Counted from the first letter of the stretch, positions 1 through 8,302 are shown. The stretch is DNA of 64,000 nt from Micromonospora chalcea (GCF_002926165.1 NZ_MAGP01000075.1:41042-105041), one strand, 5' to 3'. Program-made: numbers and translations. Notes: a model not told the origin generated them from the sequence alone.

Positions 1-410
1 TCGCACTCCTGCCTAATCTGAAAAAAGAGGCTGTCACGGGGTGGTGTGCGCGGCAGTTCCCACAGATGCGCGGCGCCGCGCTGGAGAACCGCTGCATACC
101 GCGCCGGTTGAATCCACCCGGCACGTCCACCGGCTGAGGACCGTCCAGCGTCCGGCGGCCGGGGTCTCCGGGACGCCCGAGGTCGGCAAACCTGCTGCGC
201 AAGACCGGTGACGACTGGCGGCGCGGGAGGCGGTCGCCGTGGTGCTGCGCCATACCGCGTCGCACGGTGCGCTCGCCGCAGCGGCCGCGCAACTGGCCAG
301 CCGCACCGAGACGGTACCGGCGGCCGACGGCGGCCGGAACGGATGGGGCAGCACGCAGCGCTAACAGTAGGTAGCTTGGCGCTCACTGCTGTCCTCTGGG
401 GAGGGTCGAC
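1..410. other. Leading intergenic region, no convincing gene
   Basis: No convincing gene lies before the first coding sequence. A plus-strand open frame from about 212 to the TAA near 365 is Ala-rich but has no start with a ribosome site and matches no family I recognise. It could be a decayed gene end or chance in GC-rich DNA. Near position 20 there is a short A-run. A purine-rich ribosome site, GGGGAGGG, lies about five bases before the ATG at 411. Any promoter of the downstream operon should be here, but I cannot place one with confidence. Confidence 0.4.
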
Positions 411-812
411 ATGTGGGCGGACGAGGCCGCGCTGGACGCGGCGGCACGCCGGCTCGACGAATGGGAGTCGTCCCTGGCCGACCGGGCGGCACGGGCCCGC
501 GACCTGTCCGCCCGCACCCAGGCGCTGACCGGCACCGCGCGCAGCGCCGACGGACTGGTCGAGGTCACCGTCGACTCGTCCGGGCTGCTCACCGACCTGC
601 GGCTGGACGAACGCGTCCGGCAGCACTCCGCCGCACACACCGCCCGGCAGATTCTCGCCGTCAGCCGGGACGCCCGCGCCGACCTGCTGCGACGGCTCAC
701 CGAGGCCACCACCGCGGCACTCGGCGCGGACGACCCGGCCGGGCAGGCGATCGTCGAGTCCCACCAGCGGCGGTTCGGCCCCGACCCGGGCACGTCGGAT
801 GCCGCCCGGTGA
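411..812 (+). CDS. YbaB/EbfC-family nucleoid-associated-like protein
   Basis: A 133-residue protein resembling the actinobacterial YbaB/EbfC DNA-binding family. It has an N-terminal helix rich in Ala, Arg and Glu (about residues 5-45), then a short beta segment where GLVEVTVDSSGLLTDLRLD (about 49-67) matches the family core, then a C-terminal helix. Family members usually form dimers that bind DNA, but actinobacteria often carry divergent copies beside type VII (WXG100-like) genes, as here. The stop overlaps the next start by 14 bases, so translation is probably coupled. DNA binding is inferred from the family. A secretion-locus accessory role is equally possible. Confidence 0.75.
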   Translation: MWADEAALDAAARRLDEWESSLADRAARARDLSARTQALTGTARSADGLVEVTVDSSGLLTDLRLDERVRQHSAAHTARQILAVSRDARADLLRRLTEATTAALGADDPAGQAIVESHQRRFGPDPGTSDAAR

Positions 813-1119
813 CGGCCTCCAGGTCGACCCGGACGACCTGACCGCGCACGCCGCACACCTCGGCCGCTGCGCCGACAGCATCGACACCGCCCGGCAGGCC
901 GGCCAGCACGTCAGGCTGGGCGCCGACGCGTACGGGCAGCTCTGCGCGATCATGCCGGCCCTGCTCGACGGTCTCCAGCGGATGCTCACAGACGGCATCG
1001 GCACCGCCGCCACGTCGGTCCGGGACACCGCCGGGAAGCTGCGGTCGAGCGCCGAGCGCTACCGCGCCTCCGACGCGCACGCCGCCGACCTGCTCGACCG
1101 GGTACGGCAGCGGCGGTGA
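799..1119 (+). CDS. EspC/WXG100-like type VII secretion-associated protein
   Basis: A small all-helical protein of 106 residues. The start LQVDPDDLTAHAAHLG and a second helix ending DTAGKLRSSAERYRASD fit the EspC-like (ESX secretion target) group, whose members are helical hairpins of about 100 residues. A canonical WXG turn is not visible, which is usual for the EspC-like branch. The gene lies between the YbaB-like gene and the toxin gene, overlapping both, which suggests co-expression and that the three products act together, for instance as export partners of the toxin. No secretion ATPase is in the window, so the export route is not shown. Confidence 0.7.
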   Translation: MPPGDGLQVDPDDLTAHAAHLGRCADSIDTARQAGQHVRLGADAYGQLCAIMPALLDGLQRMLTDGIGTAATSVRDTAGKLRSSAERYRASDAHAADLLDRVRQRR

Positions 1120-2414
1120 CCACGAACCCACTGGTCGCCGCCGCGGCGGACTCCGGTCCGAGTCCCTGGGCCGGCGTGTGGATCTGCGAGGACATCGAAC
1201 TCATCGCCCAGGGCGTCCGCACCGGCAGCTGGATCGACGGCAGCCTCGGCGTGGTCAGCGCCGGCCTCGACGCGCTCGCGCTCGTGTCCGACCCGGCCGG
1301 GGTCCTCCTCCAGTACGGCATCGCCTGGCTCATCGAACACGTCAAGCCGCTCAGCGAAGCCCTCGACTGGCTCGCCGGCGACCCCGCCGAGATCACCGCG
1401 CACGCGCAGACCTGGCGCAACGTCGCCGCGTCCCTGCGCGAGGACGCCGCCGAGCTGGCCCACGCCGTACGCACCGAGGTCGCCGGCTGGACCGGCGCCG
1501 CCGCCACCGGCTACCGCCGCTGGGCGAGCGAACAGCAGCAGGCCATCACCGGGCTCGCGCAGGGCGCCGAGGCGATGGCCGCGATCACCGAAGGCGCCGC
1601 CGGCCTGGTCGCGGCAGTGCGGCTGCTGGTCCGCGACGCCATCGCCGCCTGCGTGTCCCGCCTGATCGTGTACGCGGCCGAACTGGTCGCCACGGCGGGG
1701 CTGGCGACGCCGCTGGTGGTGGAGCAGGTGACGACGACAGTGGCGTCGTGGGCGGCGCGGATCGGGCGGTTGTTGCGGGGGTTGCTGGCAAGTCTGCGGC
1801 GGCTGATTCCGGAGATGCGGCGGCTGGGTGAGCTGATCGGCAAGCTGAAGGAGGCGCTGCGCCGCCTCTCGTCCGCCGGACCGGAGAAGACTCCTGGCAG
1901 CGGTGGCCCCGGGCGCCATAACGGTCACCCGACGAGGCCCCCGGACTTCGACCCGGGCAAGCAGCATGGTCCCCTCGGCGCCGACTTCCGGCCCGAGGTG
2001 AATGACCCTCGCGGCTTGTTCGACGACAAGGAAAGAGCGGTCGGTGACCGCCTCGCCGAGGAAGGGGACATGGTCCATCCACGGGAACGTGACGACAGCC
2101 TGTACAAGCTCAAGAATCCGGACTCGATGGTGCGGTCCGGTCCAGACGATCCCGGCGTGGTGACCGAATTCAAGACCCTCGACCGCTCCAGCAGCGAAGC
2201 CGTACGCCGTAACATCATGGCCGCCGGTAAGCAGGTCGACCAGACCGGCGGCGGCAACGCGGTCATCGACGGACGCCCGGTAAACCTGAGCGAGGAGGAG
2301 GCCCGGCGGGGTTTCGCACGAGCGCTGGGTCAGCACAGACAGCACGGCAGCGCCATGCCCGGCCAGGTCCGAATCATCCTCGGCGACAACCGAATAATCA
2401 CGCTTCCCGACTAG
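1116..2414 (+). CDS. Polymorphic toxin: WXG-like helical N-terminus with CdiA-CT-like nuclease C-terminus
   Basis: A 432-residue protein with the architecture of a secreted polymorphic toxin. Residues about 85-140 form a WXG100-like helical hairpin with a WTG turn at 125-127. Residues 160-250 are helical and hydrophobic. A Gly/Pro-rich linker follows (about 255-300). The last 130 residues contain GVVTEFKTLD (EFK at 351-353), an EEEARRGF helix near 393-400, and QVRIILGDNRIITLPD at the end. This pattern matches the CdiA C-terminal tRNase-like family, with the EFK strand as candidate active site. GC content drops after about residue 260, as expected where toxin tips are swapped. The GTG start overlaps the upstream stop by four bases. 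Target and export route are inferred. Confidence 0.75.
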   Translation: MTTNPLVAAAADSGPSPWAGVWICEDIELIAQGVRTGSWIDGSLGVVSAGLDALALVSDPAGVLLQYGIAWLIEHVKPLSEALDWLAGDPAEITAHAQTWRNVAASLREDAAELAHAVRTEVAGWTGAAATGYRRWASEQQQAITGLAQGAEAMAAITEGAAGLVAAVRLLVRDAIAACVSRLIVYAAELVATAGLATPLVVEQVTTTVASWAARIGRLLRGLLASLRRLIPEMRRLGELIGKLKEALRRLSSAGPEKTPGSGGPGRHNGHPTRPPDFDPGKQHGPLGADFRPEVNDPRGLFDDKERAVGDRLAEEGDMVHPRERDDSLYKLKNPDSMVRSGPDDPGVVTEFKTLDRSSSEAVRRNIMAAGKQVDQTGGGNAVIDGRPVNLSEEEARRGFARALGQHRQHGSAMPGQVRIILGDNRIITLPD

Positions 2415-2427
2415 TCTGGTGTCGCAC

Positions 2428-2901
2428 ATGTCGACTTTGGAACACATTTTTCTCCACGCTGCGGAGGAGCCGAAAGCGGTGGCCGACAGGATTGCTTCGG
2501 CGATCGGGTTGCGAGCTTCGATCAGTCCTGAGGGAGGCATTTATTTGAGCCGTCCCGCGCAGTGCGGCCCAGGCGGGGAGGTCGGCGGCGAGGTTGCCCG
2601 CAACTATCTCGCCTATCCCTCCAACGTCCCGGAGGAGCAGTCGCTCCTGGACGCCTATGAGATCCTCTGGGATTTCGGGTACACGGGCAGAGACCGGGAT
2701 GTCCAACTGCGTGAAGCCCGCCGCGTCTTCGAGCAGCTCTCCGCGGCGCGGCTGTGGCCGGCTGTGCTGGTGGCGGGTCTCGACACGCTGATCGCCGCCT
2801 GGGATCCGGATCTCGGGTCCACCTGGTTTCCCTCGGGGACGTCACCGGACGCGGTCGATCGGGACGCCTGGCAGGAGTATCTCGCCCGTCTCCGCCACTG
2901 A
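2428..2901 (+). CDS. Probable immunity protein to the upstream toxin
   Basis: A soluble 157-residue protein without signal peptide or membrane segment. I recognise no named family. It starts 14 bases after the toxin gene, the classic position of a cognate immunity gene, and shares the lower GC of the toxin tip. The sequence is mixed helical and acidic, with an LLDAYEILWDFGYTG segment and a tryptophan-rich end (AAWDPDLGSTWFPSG), consistent with a protein that masks a basic nuclease. A GTG nine bases upstream is also possible. I chose the ATG because it leaves a short spacer after the toxin stop. The immunity role is inferred from position. Confidence 0.6.
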   Translation: MSTLEHIFLHAAEEPKAVADRIASAIGLRASISPEGGIYLSRPAQCGPGGEVGGEVARNYLAYPSNVPEEQSLLDAYEILWDFGYTGRDRDVQLREARRVFEQLSAARLWPAVLVAGLDTLIAAWDPDLGSTWFPSGTSPDAVDRDAWQEYLARLRH

Positions 2902-2903
2902 TC

Positions 2904-3128
2904 GTGGACCCGTACGAGCTGGTAGAACTCAGGGATGCCGTGCCTGAGGAGAATCTCCCCGCCGGAGCGGTCGGTGCCATCGTGCGCGTGTTCCACCGCC
3001 CCGACCTCGCCTATGAGGTGGAGTTCGCCGATCAGGACGGCCGGCCCCTCAGTGCTGTGGCCCTGACGCCGGACAAGATCCAGAAGGTCGACACCACGGG
3101 TGGCGACGGACAGTCGGCAGCACAGTAG
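2904..3128 (+). CDS. DUF4926 domain protein
   Basis: A 74-residue small beta-rich protein matching the DUF4926 pattern: DPYELVELRDAVPEENLPAG, then GAIVRVFHRPDLAYEVEFAD, then ALTPDKIQKV. The frame is open further upstream, but only the part from the GTG directly after the previous stop shows the family, so the start is placed there. DUF4926 genes are common as small accessory genes in mobile and toxin-immunity neighbourhoods. Their biochemical function is not established. The stop overlaps the next start by one base, tying it to the gene that follows. Confidence 0.65.
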   Translation: MDPYELVELRDAVPEENLPAGAVGAIVRVFHRPDLAYEVEFADQDGRPLSAVALTPDKIQKVDTTGGDGQSAAQ

Positions 3129-3448
3129 TGGCCGGCCTCGTCGTTCTGCGGCCCGGGGTCGACCGGACAGCGACCGGAGGGTTATTCGACTGGACCGTGG
3201 GGTTCCTGATCGCTCGGCTCACTGACAGAGACGCCGCAGCGCATCTTCAAGAGATCGTCGACAACAACCTCGGTTCATTCCGGCTGGATGACCTGTCGCC
3301 GGAAGCCCAGCGCGAGGTCGTCGCCCATTTGCGCGAGGGTCTTGTCGCGGCGGGTGAACAGCATCTGCCGGAGACAGCCCAGAAATCTGTTGTGGTGGCA
3401 CATCTCCGAGAACTCGTCGCCGCGACTCACAGCTTGCCGGTGGAGTAA
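3128..3448 (+). CDS. Small uncharacterised helical protein
   Basis: A 106-residue protein of unknown function, predicted helical and acidic, with two similar segments: SPEAQREVVAHLREGLVAAGEQHLP and AQKSVVVAHLRELVAATHSLP. The repeated VVAHLRE motif suggests an internal duplication or two-helix hairpin. The GTG start overlaps the DUF4926 stop. No transmembrane segment or catalytic motif is visible. Given its place in the row of small genes after the toxin it may be a second immunity or accessory gene, but nothing in the sequence proves it. Confidence 0.5.
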   Translation: MAGLVVLRPGVDRTATGGLFDWTVGFLIARLTDRDAAAHLQEIVDNNLGSFRLDDLSPEAQREVVAHLREGLVAAGEQHLPETAQKSVVVAHLRELVAATHSLPVE

Positions 3449-3469
3449 GGATGTTCGGAAAGGGGCGAC

Positions 3470-3700
3470 ATGGGAATGATGGTGGCCGCCCGTCGGATCG
3501 AGGCTCCGGCGGACGAGGTGCGGTATGCGTTTGGTTTTGAGGACAGGTTCGATCGCATCCTCGTCATCGACCCGCAGACGTTGCAGGCACGAGTCGAGGA
3601 CGACGACTTCAACGCCGCTGCCAGCGCCATCACCGCCAAGATCGTCAATGCCTGGCGCGACCGGGGCGAGTTCCCGGAACGCATGCTCGTCGCGAGTTAG
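3470..3700 (+). CDS. Small conserved actinobacterial-type hypothetical protein
   Basis: A 76-residue protein of unknown function. The stretch EVRYAFGFEDRFDRILVID, followed by a DDDFNAAASAITAKI helix and a WRDRGEFPE ending, looks like a small actinobacterial family with the pattern R-Y-x-F-G-x-x-x-x-F-D-R. I know no assigned role. A purine-rich GGAAAGGGG precedes the ATG. An in-frame ATG two codons later is an alternative start. It continues the series of small same-strand genes after the toxin. Confidence 0.5.
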   Translation: MGMMVAARRIEAPADEVRYAFGFEDRFDRILVIDPQTLQARVEDDDFNAAASAITAKIVNAWRDRGEFPERMLVAS

Positions 3701-3737
3701 CTGAGAAACCAACCACTCAGACCGGAGGAACCCCCTG

Positions 3738-4022
3738 GTGGCTTCATTCGACGAGTGGCTGGACGTCTACGAGGTCGTCTACCGCGCCCTGCCCGCCGAG
3801 TCCGACCACCAGTGCCCGAACTGCGGTCACCGAACCCTCCGGATGGTGTTCACCGGGCCCCCAGGGGCCGGCTACGGCTACGCCTCCTTCTGGTGCGACA
3901 CCTGCCTCGAGGGCATCCACGTCTCGCGGGCTCCGGTTCCCGCCGGAGGGAGGGCCCTGTCCACTGCCGCGCCGATCGAGGAACGCACCAGGGGCATCCC
4001 CAACTACCGCCTGGTGACATAG
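3738..4022 (+). CDS. Small zinc-ribbon-like protein
   Basis: A 94-residue protein with two CxxC knuckles, CPNCGH near residue 25 and CDTC near 53, the spacing of a zinc ribbon. Between them lie hydrophobic beta strands (TLRMVFTG and GYGYASFW). The start is GTG with GGAGGAA upstream at 3722-3728. Such ribbons often bind zinc for structural purposes or mediate contacts with nucleic acid or protein. The function here is unknown. It is the last gene of the small-gene row before a convergent methyltransferase. Confidence 0.6.
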   Translation: MASFDEWLDVYEVVYRALPAESDHQCPNCGHRTLRMVFTGPPGAGYGYASFWCDTCLEGIHVSRAPVPAGGRALSTAAPIEERTRGIPNYRLVT

Positions 4023-4043
4023 CTGAATCGCGTCGGGAATCGG

Positions 4044-4835
4044 CTATGAGCCGAGGATCCCGCACTGCAGCCGGACGGTGACGCGCTCGGTCACCACGTC
4101 CACCCCGCCGAGAGCGTCGCGTACGTCGGCGGCGAACTCCGCGCGTTGATGCAAAGTAGGCAGACGTTCAGCGGACATGGCGGAGAAGACACCGCCGACC
4201 ATGTCGTCGACGGTGAGCGGCGCGTCGTACCGCACCGACGTCTCCTCGTACCGATATCCGGCCCCCACGAGCGCCTCCCGGTTGCGGCGACGCCCGTCCT
4301 CGTCGGTCTGGCATCTCCCGGTGACCGGGTGGCCGACCATCCGCTCCAGGCATCCGCGCAGCGCGATCGACCACTCGGTGTCCTGCATCCACAAGGGTTC
4401 GCCGTTGGTGACGACCGCGATTCCACCGCCTGAGCGCAACAACGGCCGTGCCGCCTCGAACAGGGCGTCGCGGTCCATGAAGTGAATGGCGACGGCGACG
4501 GTCAGCGCACCGACACTCCCCTCGCCGAGCAGCCGGGACAACGCGGGCACATCACCGTCGCTGCCGAGCATCCACGTGGCGTTGGCGGTCCCCCGGTCCA
4601 GGGCGGCACGCCGGGCGATGGCCAGCATGTCCGGTTCCGGGTCCATGCCGACGACAGCGCCCACCCGGTCGGCGAGCGGGATGCTCAACTGACCGGTGCC
4701 GCAGCCGAGGTCGACGACGGTGTCGTCAGGACCGAGACCGAAGACTGCCGCCAGCGCGTCGACCGCCTCGGGTGGATAGCCGCGCCGATGCCGTGCGTAG
4801 TAGGTCGCCACCTCACCGCCGAAGCCCGTCGCCAT
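4044..4835 (-). CDS. Class I SAM-dependent methyltransferase
   Basis: A 263-residue Rossmann-fold methyltransferase. Motif I is VVDLGCGTGQ (about residues 40-49), preceded by the common YYARHRRGYPPEAVDAL lead-in. The acidic residue of motif II is in VVGMDPEPDML. This combination is typical of UbiE/BioC-like small-molecule methyltransferases, but no substrate can be named. The frame is open for 36 more codons upstream, which look unlike the family, so the ATG giving MATGFGGEVATYY is preferred. It converges with the zinc-ribbon gene and diverges from the CPBP protease operon. Confidence 0.85.
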   Translation of the reverse strand: MATGFGGEVATYYARHRRGYPPEAVDALAAVFGLGPDDTVVDLGCGTGQLSIPLADRVGAVVGMDPEPDMLAIARRAALDRGTANATWMLGSDGDVPALSRLLGEGSVGALTVAVAIHFMDRDALFEAARPLLRSGGGIAVVTNGEPLWMQDTEWSIALRGCLERMVGHPVTGRCQTDEDGRRRNREALVGAGYRYEETSVRYDAPLTVDDMVGGVFSAMSAERLPTLHQRAEFAADVRDALGGVDVVTERVTVRLQCGILGS

Positions 4836-5038
4836 GCCGGCAGCCTGCCCGCCGCGACCGTCGCGAGGCCAGCCGTTCTGCTCAGGGCACGCCCTCGAAA
4901 CGCCGCGACCGCCGAGCCTGTCCCCCGTGCGAGCTACCCGCAAGTGTCCACCGCACGGTGACGTTTCCCGGCCTGCGAATCCATAGCGTTCCAGGTGAAC
5001 CGTGGCGCTCCGGCCGCGGACCTCTCGAAGGAAACGTC

Positions 5039-5875
5039 ATGCGTGTGGTGAAGCAGTTCCTGGCCGTCGTCGCGGTCAGTCTCGTCGGCAGCCTTGCGGT
5101 CGTCGCGGCACAGGACAACGCCGTGCTCAGCCTGATCCTCGGCGCCGCGACCGCCGCAGCCGCGATCATCGTGTACGGGTGGGTGGTGCGCCGTACCGAG
5201 CGTCGCGACGTCACCGAGCTGGCCCGGAACGGCGCGGCCGCCCGGCTCAACCGCGGGGTGCTGATCGGGTTCGCCATGTTCGCTGCGGTCATCGTCAACA
5301 TCGCCCTCATGGGCGGCTACCACGTACACGGCATCGGCTCGGTGTCCGGCGCGGTGGGCATGGTCGGGTTCATGGCCGCCGCGGCGGTGACCGAGGAGCT
5401 GATGTTCCGCGGGCTGCTGTTCCGCCTGGTCGAGGAACGGCTCGGTACGTGGCTCTCGCTGCTGCTGACGGGCGTACTGTTCGGCCTGATGCACCTGCTG
5501 AACCCGGACGCCAGCCTGTGGGGTGCCACCGCCATCGCGATCGAGGCCGGGTTCATGCTGGCGGCCTGCTATGCCGCGACCCGCAACCTGTGGGTACCCA
5601 TCGGCCTGCACTTCGGCTGGAACTTCGCCGCCGGCGGCATCTTCGGCGTCGTCGTCTCCGGCAACGGCGAGTCGGCGGGTCTGCTGGACGCCACCACGTC
5701 GGGTTCGACGCTGCTCAGCGGCGGCGACTTCGGGCCGGAGGGCAGCCTCTACACGGTGGCTGCCGGGGCGGCGCTGACAGTGGTCTTCCTCTGGCTGGCG
5801 CACCGCCGTGGTCACATTGTGACGCGGCGCCGCCGCGCGGCCGAGGCCCCGGCGGAGAGCGTTACGGTCTCCTGA
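5039..5875 (+). CDS. CPBP-family intramembrane metalloprotease
   Basis: A 278-residue polytopic membrane protein of the CPBP (CAAX protease and bacteriocin-processing, ABI) family. The three signature motifs are present: EELMFR (E119, E120, R124), FGLMH (F148 to H152) and HFGWN (H191, N195), which in the family hold the catalytic glutamate and metal-binding residues within the membrane. An N-terminal hydrophobic helix (residues 5-24) and several further segments span the membrane. The ATG is preceded by GAAGGAAAC with good spacing. Its stop overlaps the start of the sensor kinase by one base, so it is the first gene of a three-gene operon and may process a membrane peptide linked to that two-component system. 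That link is inferred. Confidence 0.88.
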   Translation: MRVVKQFLAVVAVSLVGSLAVVAAQDNAVLSLILGAATAAAAIIVYGWVVRRTERRDVTELARNGAAARLNRGVLIGFAMFAAVIVNIALMGGYHVHGIGSVSGAVGMVGFMAAAAVTEELMFRGLLFRLVEERLGTWLSLLLTGVLFGLMHLLNPDASLWGATAIAIEAGFMLAACYAATRNLWVPIGLHFGWNFAAGGIFGVVVSGNGESAGLLDATTSGSTLLSGGDFGPEGSLYTVAAGAALTVVFLWLAHRRGHIVTRRRRAAEAPAESVTVS

Positions 5876-7029
5876 TGATCACCCGACGGATGCTCCAGGA
5901 CTCGTGGCGGCACTGGCCCGTCACGGTCCGGGATCTCCCGCTGGCGCTGGTGATCGCGCTCGCAGCAGTGACCCCACCGCTGCGCGGCATCGGTACGCAG
6001 CTCGGCGATCTGCCCGCCCGGCCGTTCGACGCGCTGACAGTCGTGGTGATCGCCCTGGAGTGCCTTCCGCTGGCGCTGCGCCGCAGCCGCCCGGCGCTGT
6101 CCCTCGCCCTGGTGTCACTCGGCTTCGCGCTCGACCAGGTGCGCGCGTACCACACCTTCGCGGGCGCCGCGCTCGCCGTCGCGCTGGTGAGCGCGGGCGC
6201 CCACCTGGACCGAGGCCGCCGTACGACGGTGCTCGCCGGCTCCCTCGCGTACATCGGTCTGGCAGTCGTGCTGGATCGACAGGGGTCGACCGAGGGCGTG
6301 GTCGGGTTCACCACGTTCTACCTGCTGCTGGCGCTCGCCTGGGGCACCGGGTCGTGGCTGCGGCAGGACCGCCTCGCCGAGGCCGAACGCCGCCGGCACG
6401 TCGCCGACACCGCCCGCGCCGCCGAACGCGCCCGCATCGCCGGTGAACTCCACGACGTGGTCACCCACCACGTGACGGCGATGGTGGTACAGGCCGAGGC
6501 GGCCCGCTACCTGACCGCCGCGCCCGACCGCCTCGACACCACCCTGACCGCCATCACCGACACCGGCCGCCGTGCCATCGGCGACCTGCGGCTGCTGCTC
6601 GACGTGCTCAACCCCGACCACGGTACGGAGCCACGCGCCCCATCGGTCGGCGAGCTGCACACCCTGGTGGAGCAGACCCGGCAGGCCGGGCAGCCGGTGG
6701 AGTTCACGCAGCAGGGCACCCCGGCGGAGGTGACCGGCGGCGCGGAGATGGCCGCGTACCGGGTGGTGCAGGAGGCGCTGACGAACGCCCTCAAACACGC
6801 GCACGGCCGCCCCACCGCTGTGCACGTACACCATGGAGACCGGGAGATCACGGTGGAGATCAGCACGGACGGCCCGGGCCCGCGCGCCGCGGGTCCGGGC
6901 GGAAGCGGACGCGGCCTGGCCGGGCTGCGCGAGCGCGTGTCGGTGCTCGGCGGCGAGTTCGACGCCAGGCGCGGGGCGGGCGACGGCTTCGTCGTCCGCG
7001 CGCGCATCCCCACCGGGAGCGCGTCGTGA
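5875..7029 (+). CDS. DesK/NarL-class sensor histidine kinase
   Basis: A 384-residue histidine kinase. The first 160 residues hold several transmembrane helices without a large extracellular domain. A coiled-coil (about 163-188) leads to the HisKA_3 dimerisation box ARIAGELHDVVTHHV with phospho-acceptor His193. The ATPase part has the N box VVQEALTNALKHAH (about 298-310), DGPGP (332-336) and a GRGLAGLRERV lid. This is the usual partner type for LuxR-output regulators such as the next gene, whose start overlaps by four bases. The signal is unknown. The location after a CPBP protease suggests envelope sensing. Confidence 0.92.
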   Translation: MITRRMLQDSWRHWPVTVRDLPLALVIALAAVTPPLRGIGTQLGDLPARPFDALTVVVIALECLPLALRRSRPALSLALVSLGFALDQVRAYHTFAGAALAVALVSAGAHLDRGRRTTVLAGSLAYIGLAVVLDRQGSTEGVVGFTTFYLLLALAWGTGSWLRQDRLAEAERRRHVADTARAAERARIAGELHDVVTHHVTAMVVQAEAARYLTAAPDRLDTTLTAITDTGRRAIGDLRLLLDVLNPDHGTEPRAPSVGELHTLVEQTRQAGQPVEFTQQGTPAEVTGGAEMAAYRVVQEALTNALKHAHGRPTAVHVHHGDREITVEISTDGPGPRAAGPGGSGRGLAGLRERVSVLGGEFDARRGAGDGFVVRARIPTGSAS

Positions 7030-7685
7030 CCAGGCCGATCCGGGTGCTGGTCTGCGACGACCAGGCGCTGATCCGTACCGGGTTCACCACCATCATCGAC
7101 GCGCAGCCGGACATGGCCGCGGTGGGCGAGTGCGGCGACGGCCGCGCCGCGGTCGACCTCGCCGGCCGCCTGCGGCCCGACGTGGTGGTGATGGACGTAC
7201 GCATGCCGGTGCTCGACGGCATCAAGGCCACCCGCCTGCTGGCCGGCGCGGGCGTCGCCCACCCGGTCAAGGTGCTGGTGGTGACGACGTTCAACCTCGA
7301 CGAGTACGTCTACGAGGCGCTGCGCGCCGGCGCGAGCGGGTTCCTGCTCAAGGACGCCCCACCGGCGCAGCTGCTGCACGGCATCCGCACCGTCGCCTCC
7401 GGCGCAGCGCTGCTGGCGCCCGAGGTGACGCGGCAGCTCGTCGGCCGGTACGCGGCGCGGATCCGCCCGGCCGAGGGCGCACCTGCGGACGTGGGGCTGA
7501 CGCCGCGTGAGCTGGAGGTGCTGCGGCTGATCGCCGACGGGTTGTCGAACAGCGAGATCGCGGCGCGGTTGGTGATCAGTCAGGAGACGGTGAAGACGTA
7601 CGTGTCGCGGATTCTCACGAAGCTGGACGTGCGGGACCGGGTGCAGGCGGTGGTGTACGCGTACCGCACCGGCCTGGTCACCTGA
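7026..7685 (+). CDS. NarL/LuxR-family response regulator
   Basis: A 219-residue two-domain regulator. The receiver domain has the acidic pair DD at 11-12, phospho-acceptor Asp57 in VVVMDVRMP, Thr87 and Lys109. After a linker the LuxR-type helix-turn-helix runs from about 157 to 212, with LTPRELEVLRLIADGLSNSEIA and a recognition helix around ETVKTYVSRIL. The GTG start overlaps the kinase stop, so kinase and regulator are co-translated. It presumably binds DNA as a phosphorylated dimer. Its targets cannot be read from this window. The stop lies one base from the stop of the convergent neighbour. Confidence 0.95.
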   Translation: MTRPIRVLVCDDQALIRTGFTTIIDAQPDMAAVGECGDGRAAVDLAGRLRPDVVVMDVRMPVLDGIKATRLLAGAGVAHPVKVLVVTTFNLDEYVYEALRAGASGFLLKDAPPAQLLHGIRTVASGAALLAPEVTRQLVGRYAARIRPAEGAPADVGLTPRELEVLRLIADGLSNSEIAARLVISQETVKTYVSRILTKLDVRDRVQAVVYAYRTGLVT

Positions 7686-7686
7686 T

Positions 7687-8298
7687 CTACCCGCCAGGAA
7701 CCGACACACCATCGTCGTCGAGAGGTGAGCCGTCCAGGGCGCGATCGGTCTCCGCGGCGGTCAGACGCACGATCACGTCGCCGTCGGAGGTCGGAAAGCG
7801 GGTGAAACGCAACAGGACGAACCCCGAACGGTTGCTGCCCCGCACGCCGTTGCCGAGGGGCATCGTGTGCACACCCTCGACGAGCCATTGATAGACCGGC
7901 TGCGCGTCCGCGTCACGCCAGCCCTTCAAGCCGGCGTGGTGAACCGCCAGGGTCAGCTTCTCCGCCAGGTACTCGGGGTCGCAGACGCTGGTGATCGTCA
8001 GGTCGAGTTCCGCGAACCGGTGTGCCGGCCCGAAGTGCCACAGTGCCCGCACCTCGCGGACCCCCGGGGTCAGCGGCCGTCCGACGAACAACCAGTCGTA
8101 CGCGTCCAGGAAGGGTGCGTGGCGCTTGAGCCAGCTCTCCCTGTCCTGTTCCCGCAGGATCCAGGGCAGAGGGATCTCGTTGAACTCGTCGGTCCACACG
8201 ACTTCGGGAATCTCCCAGGCGTCGAGCCAGGTTCTGACGCGCTCGCGGTTGGCCAGGAACGCGGCTCGCAGTTCATCGCGCTGGCGGCGTCCGGTCAT
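7687..8298 (-). CDS. Uncharacterised protein downstream of the kinase-WD40 gene
   Basis: A soluble 203-residue protein of no family I recognise. It is tryptophan-rich (EVVWTDEFNEIPLPWILREQ, YDWLFVGRP, ALWHFGP). It has an LTAAE segment near the end and no signal peptide or membrane helix. I place the start at the ATG giving MTGRRQRDELRAAF, four bases after the stop of the giant kinase gene. Upstream in-frame codons would overlap that gene. The tight spacing implies it belongs to the leftward kinase-WD40 operon and may be an effector or partner of it, which is inferred only from position. Confidence 0.6.
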   Translation of the reverse strand: MTGRRQRDELRAAFLANRERVRTWLDAWEIPEVVWTDEFNEIPLPWILREQDRESWLKRHAPFLDAYDWLFVGRPLTPGVREVRALWHFGPAHRFAELDLTITSVCDPEYLAEKLTLAVHHAGLKGWRDADAQPVYQWLVEGVHTMPLGNGVRGSNRSGFVLLRFTRFPTSDGDVIVRLTAAETDRALDGSPLDDDGVSVPGG

Positions 8299-8302
8299 CG
8301 GA

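Noticed and set aside
1059..2540. A 493-codon minus-strand frame opposite the toxin gene
   Set aside because: Antisense to a gene with clear domains and overlaps with neighbours on the plus strand.
4836..4943. Longer N-terminus for the methyltransferase ending at 4044
   Set aside because: The 36 extra residues are unlike the family, and the ATG at 4835 gives the standard start.
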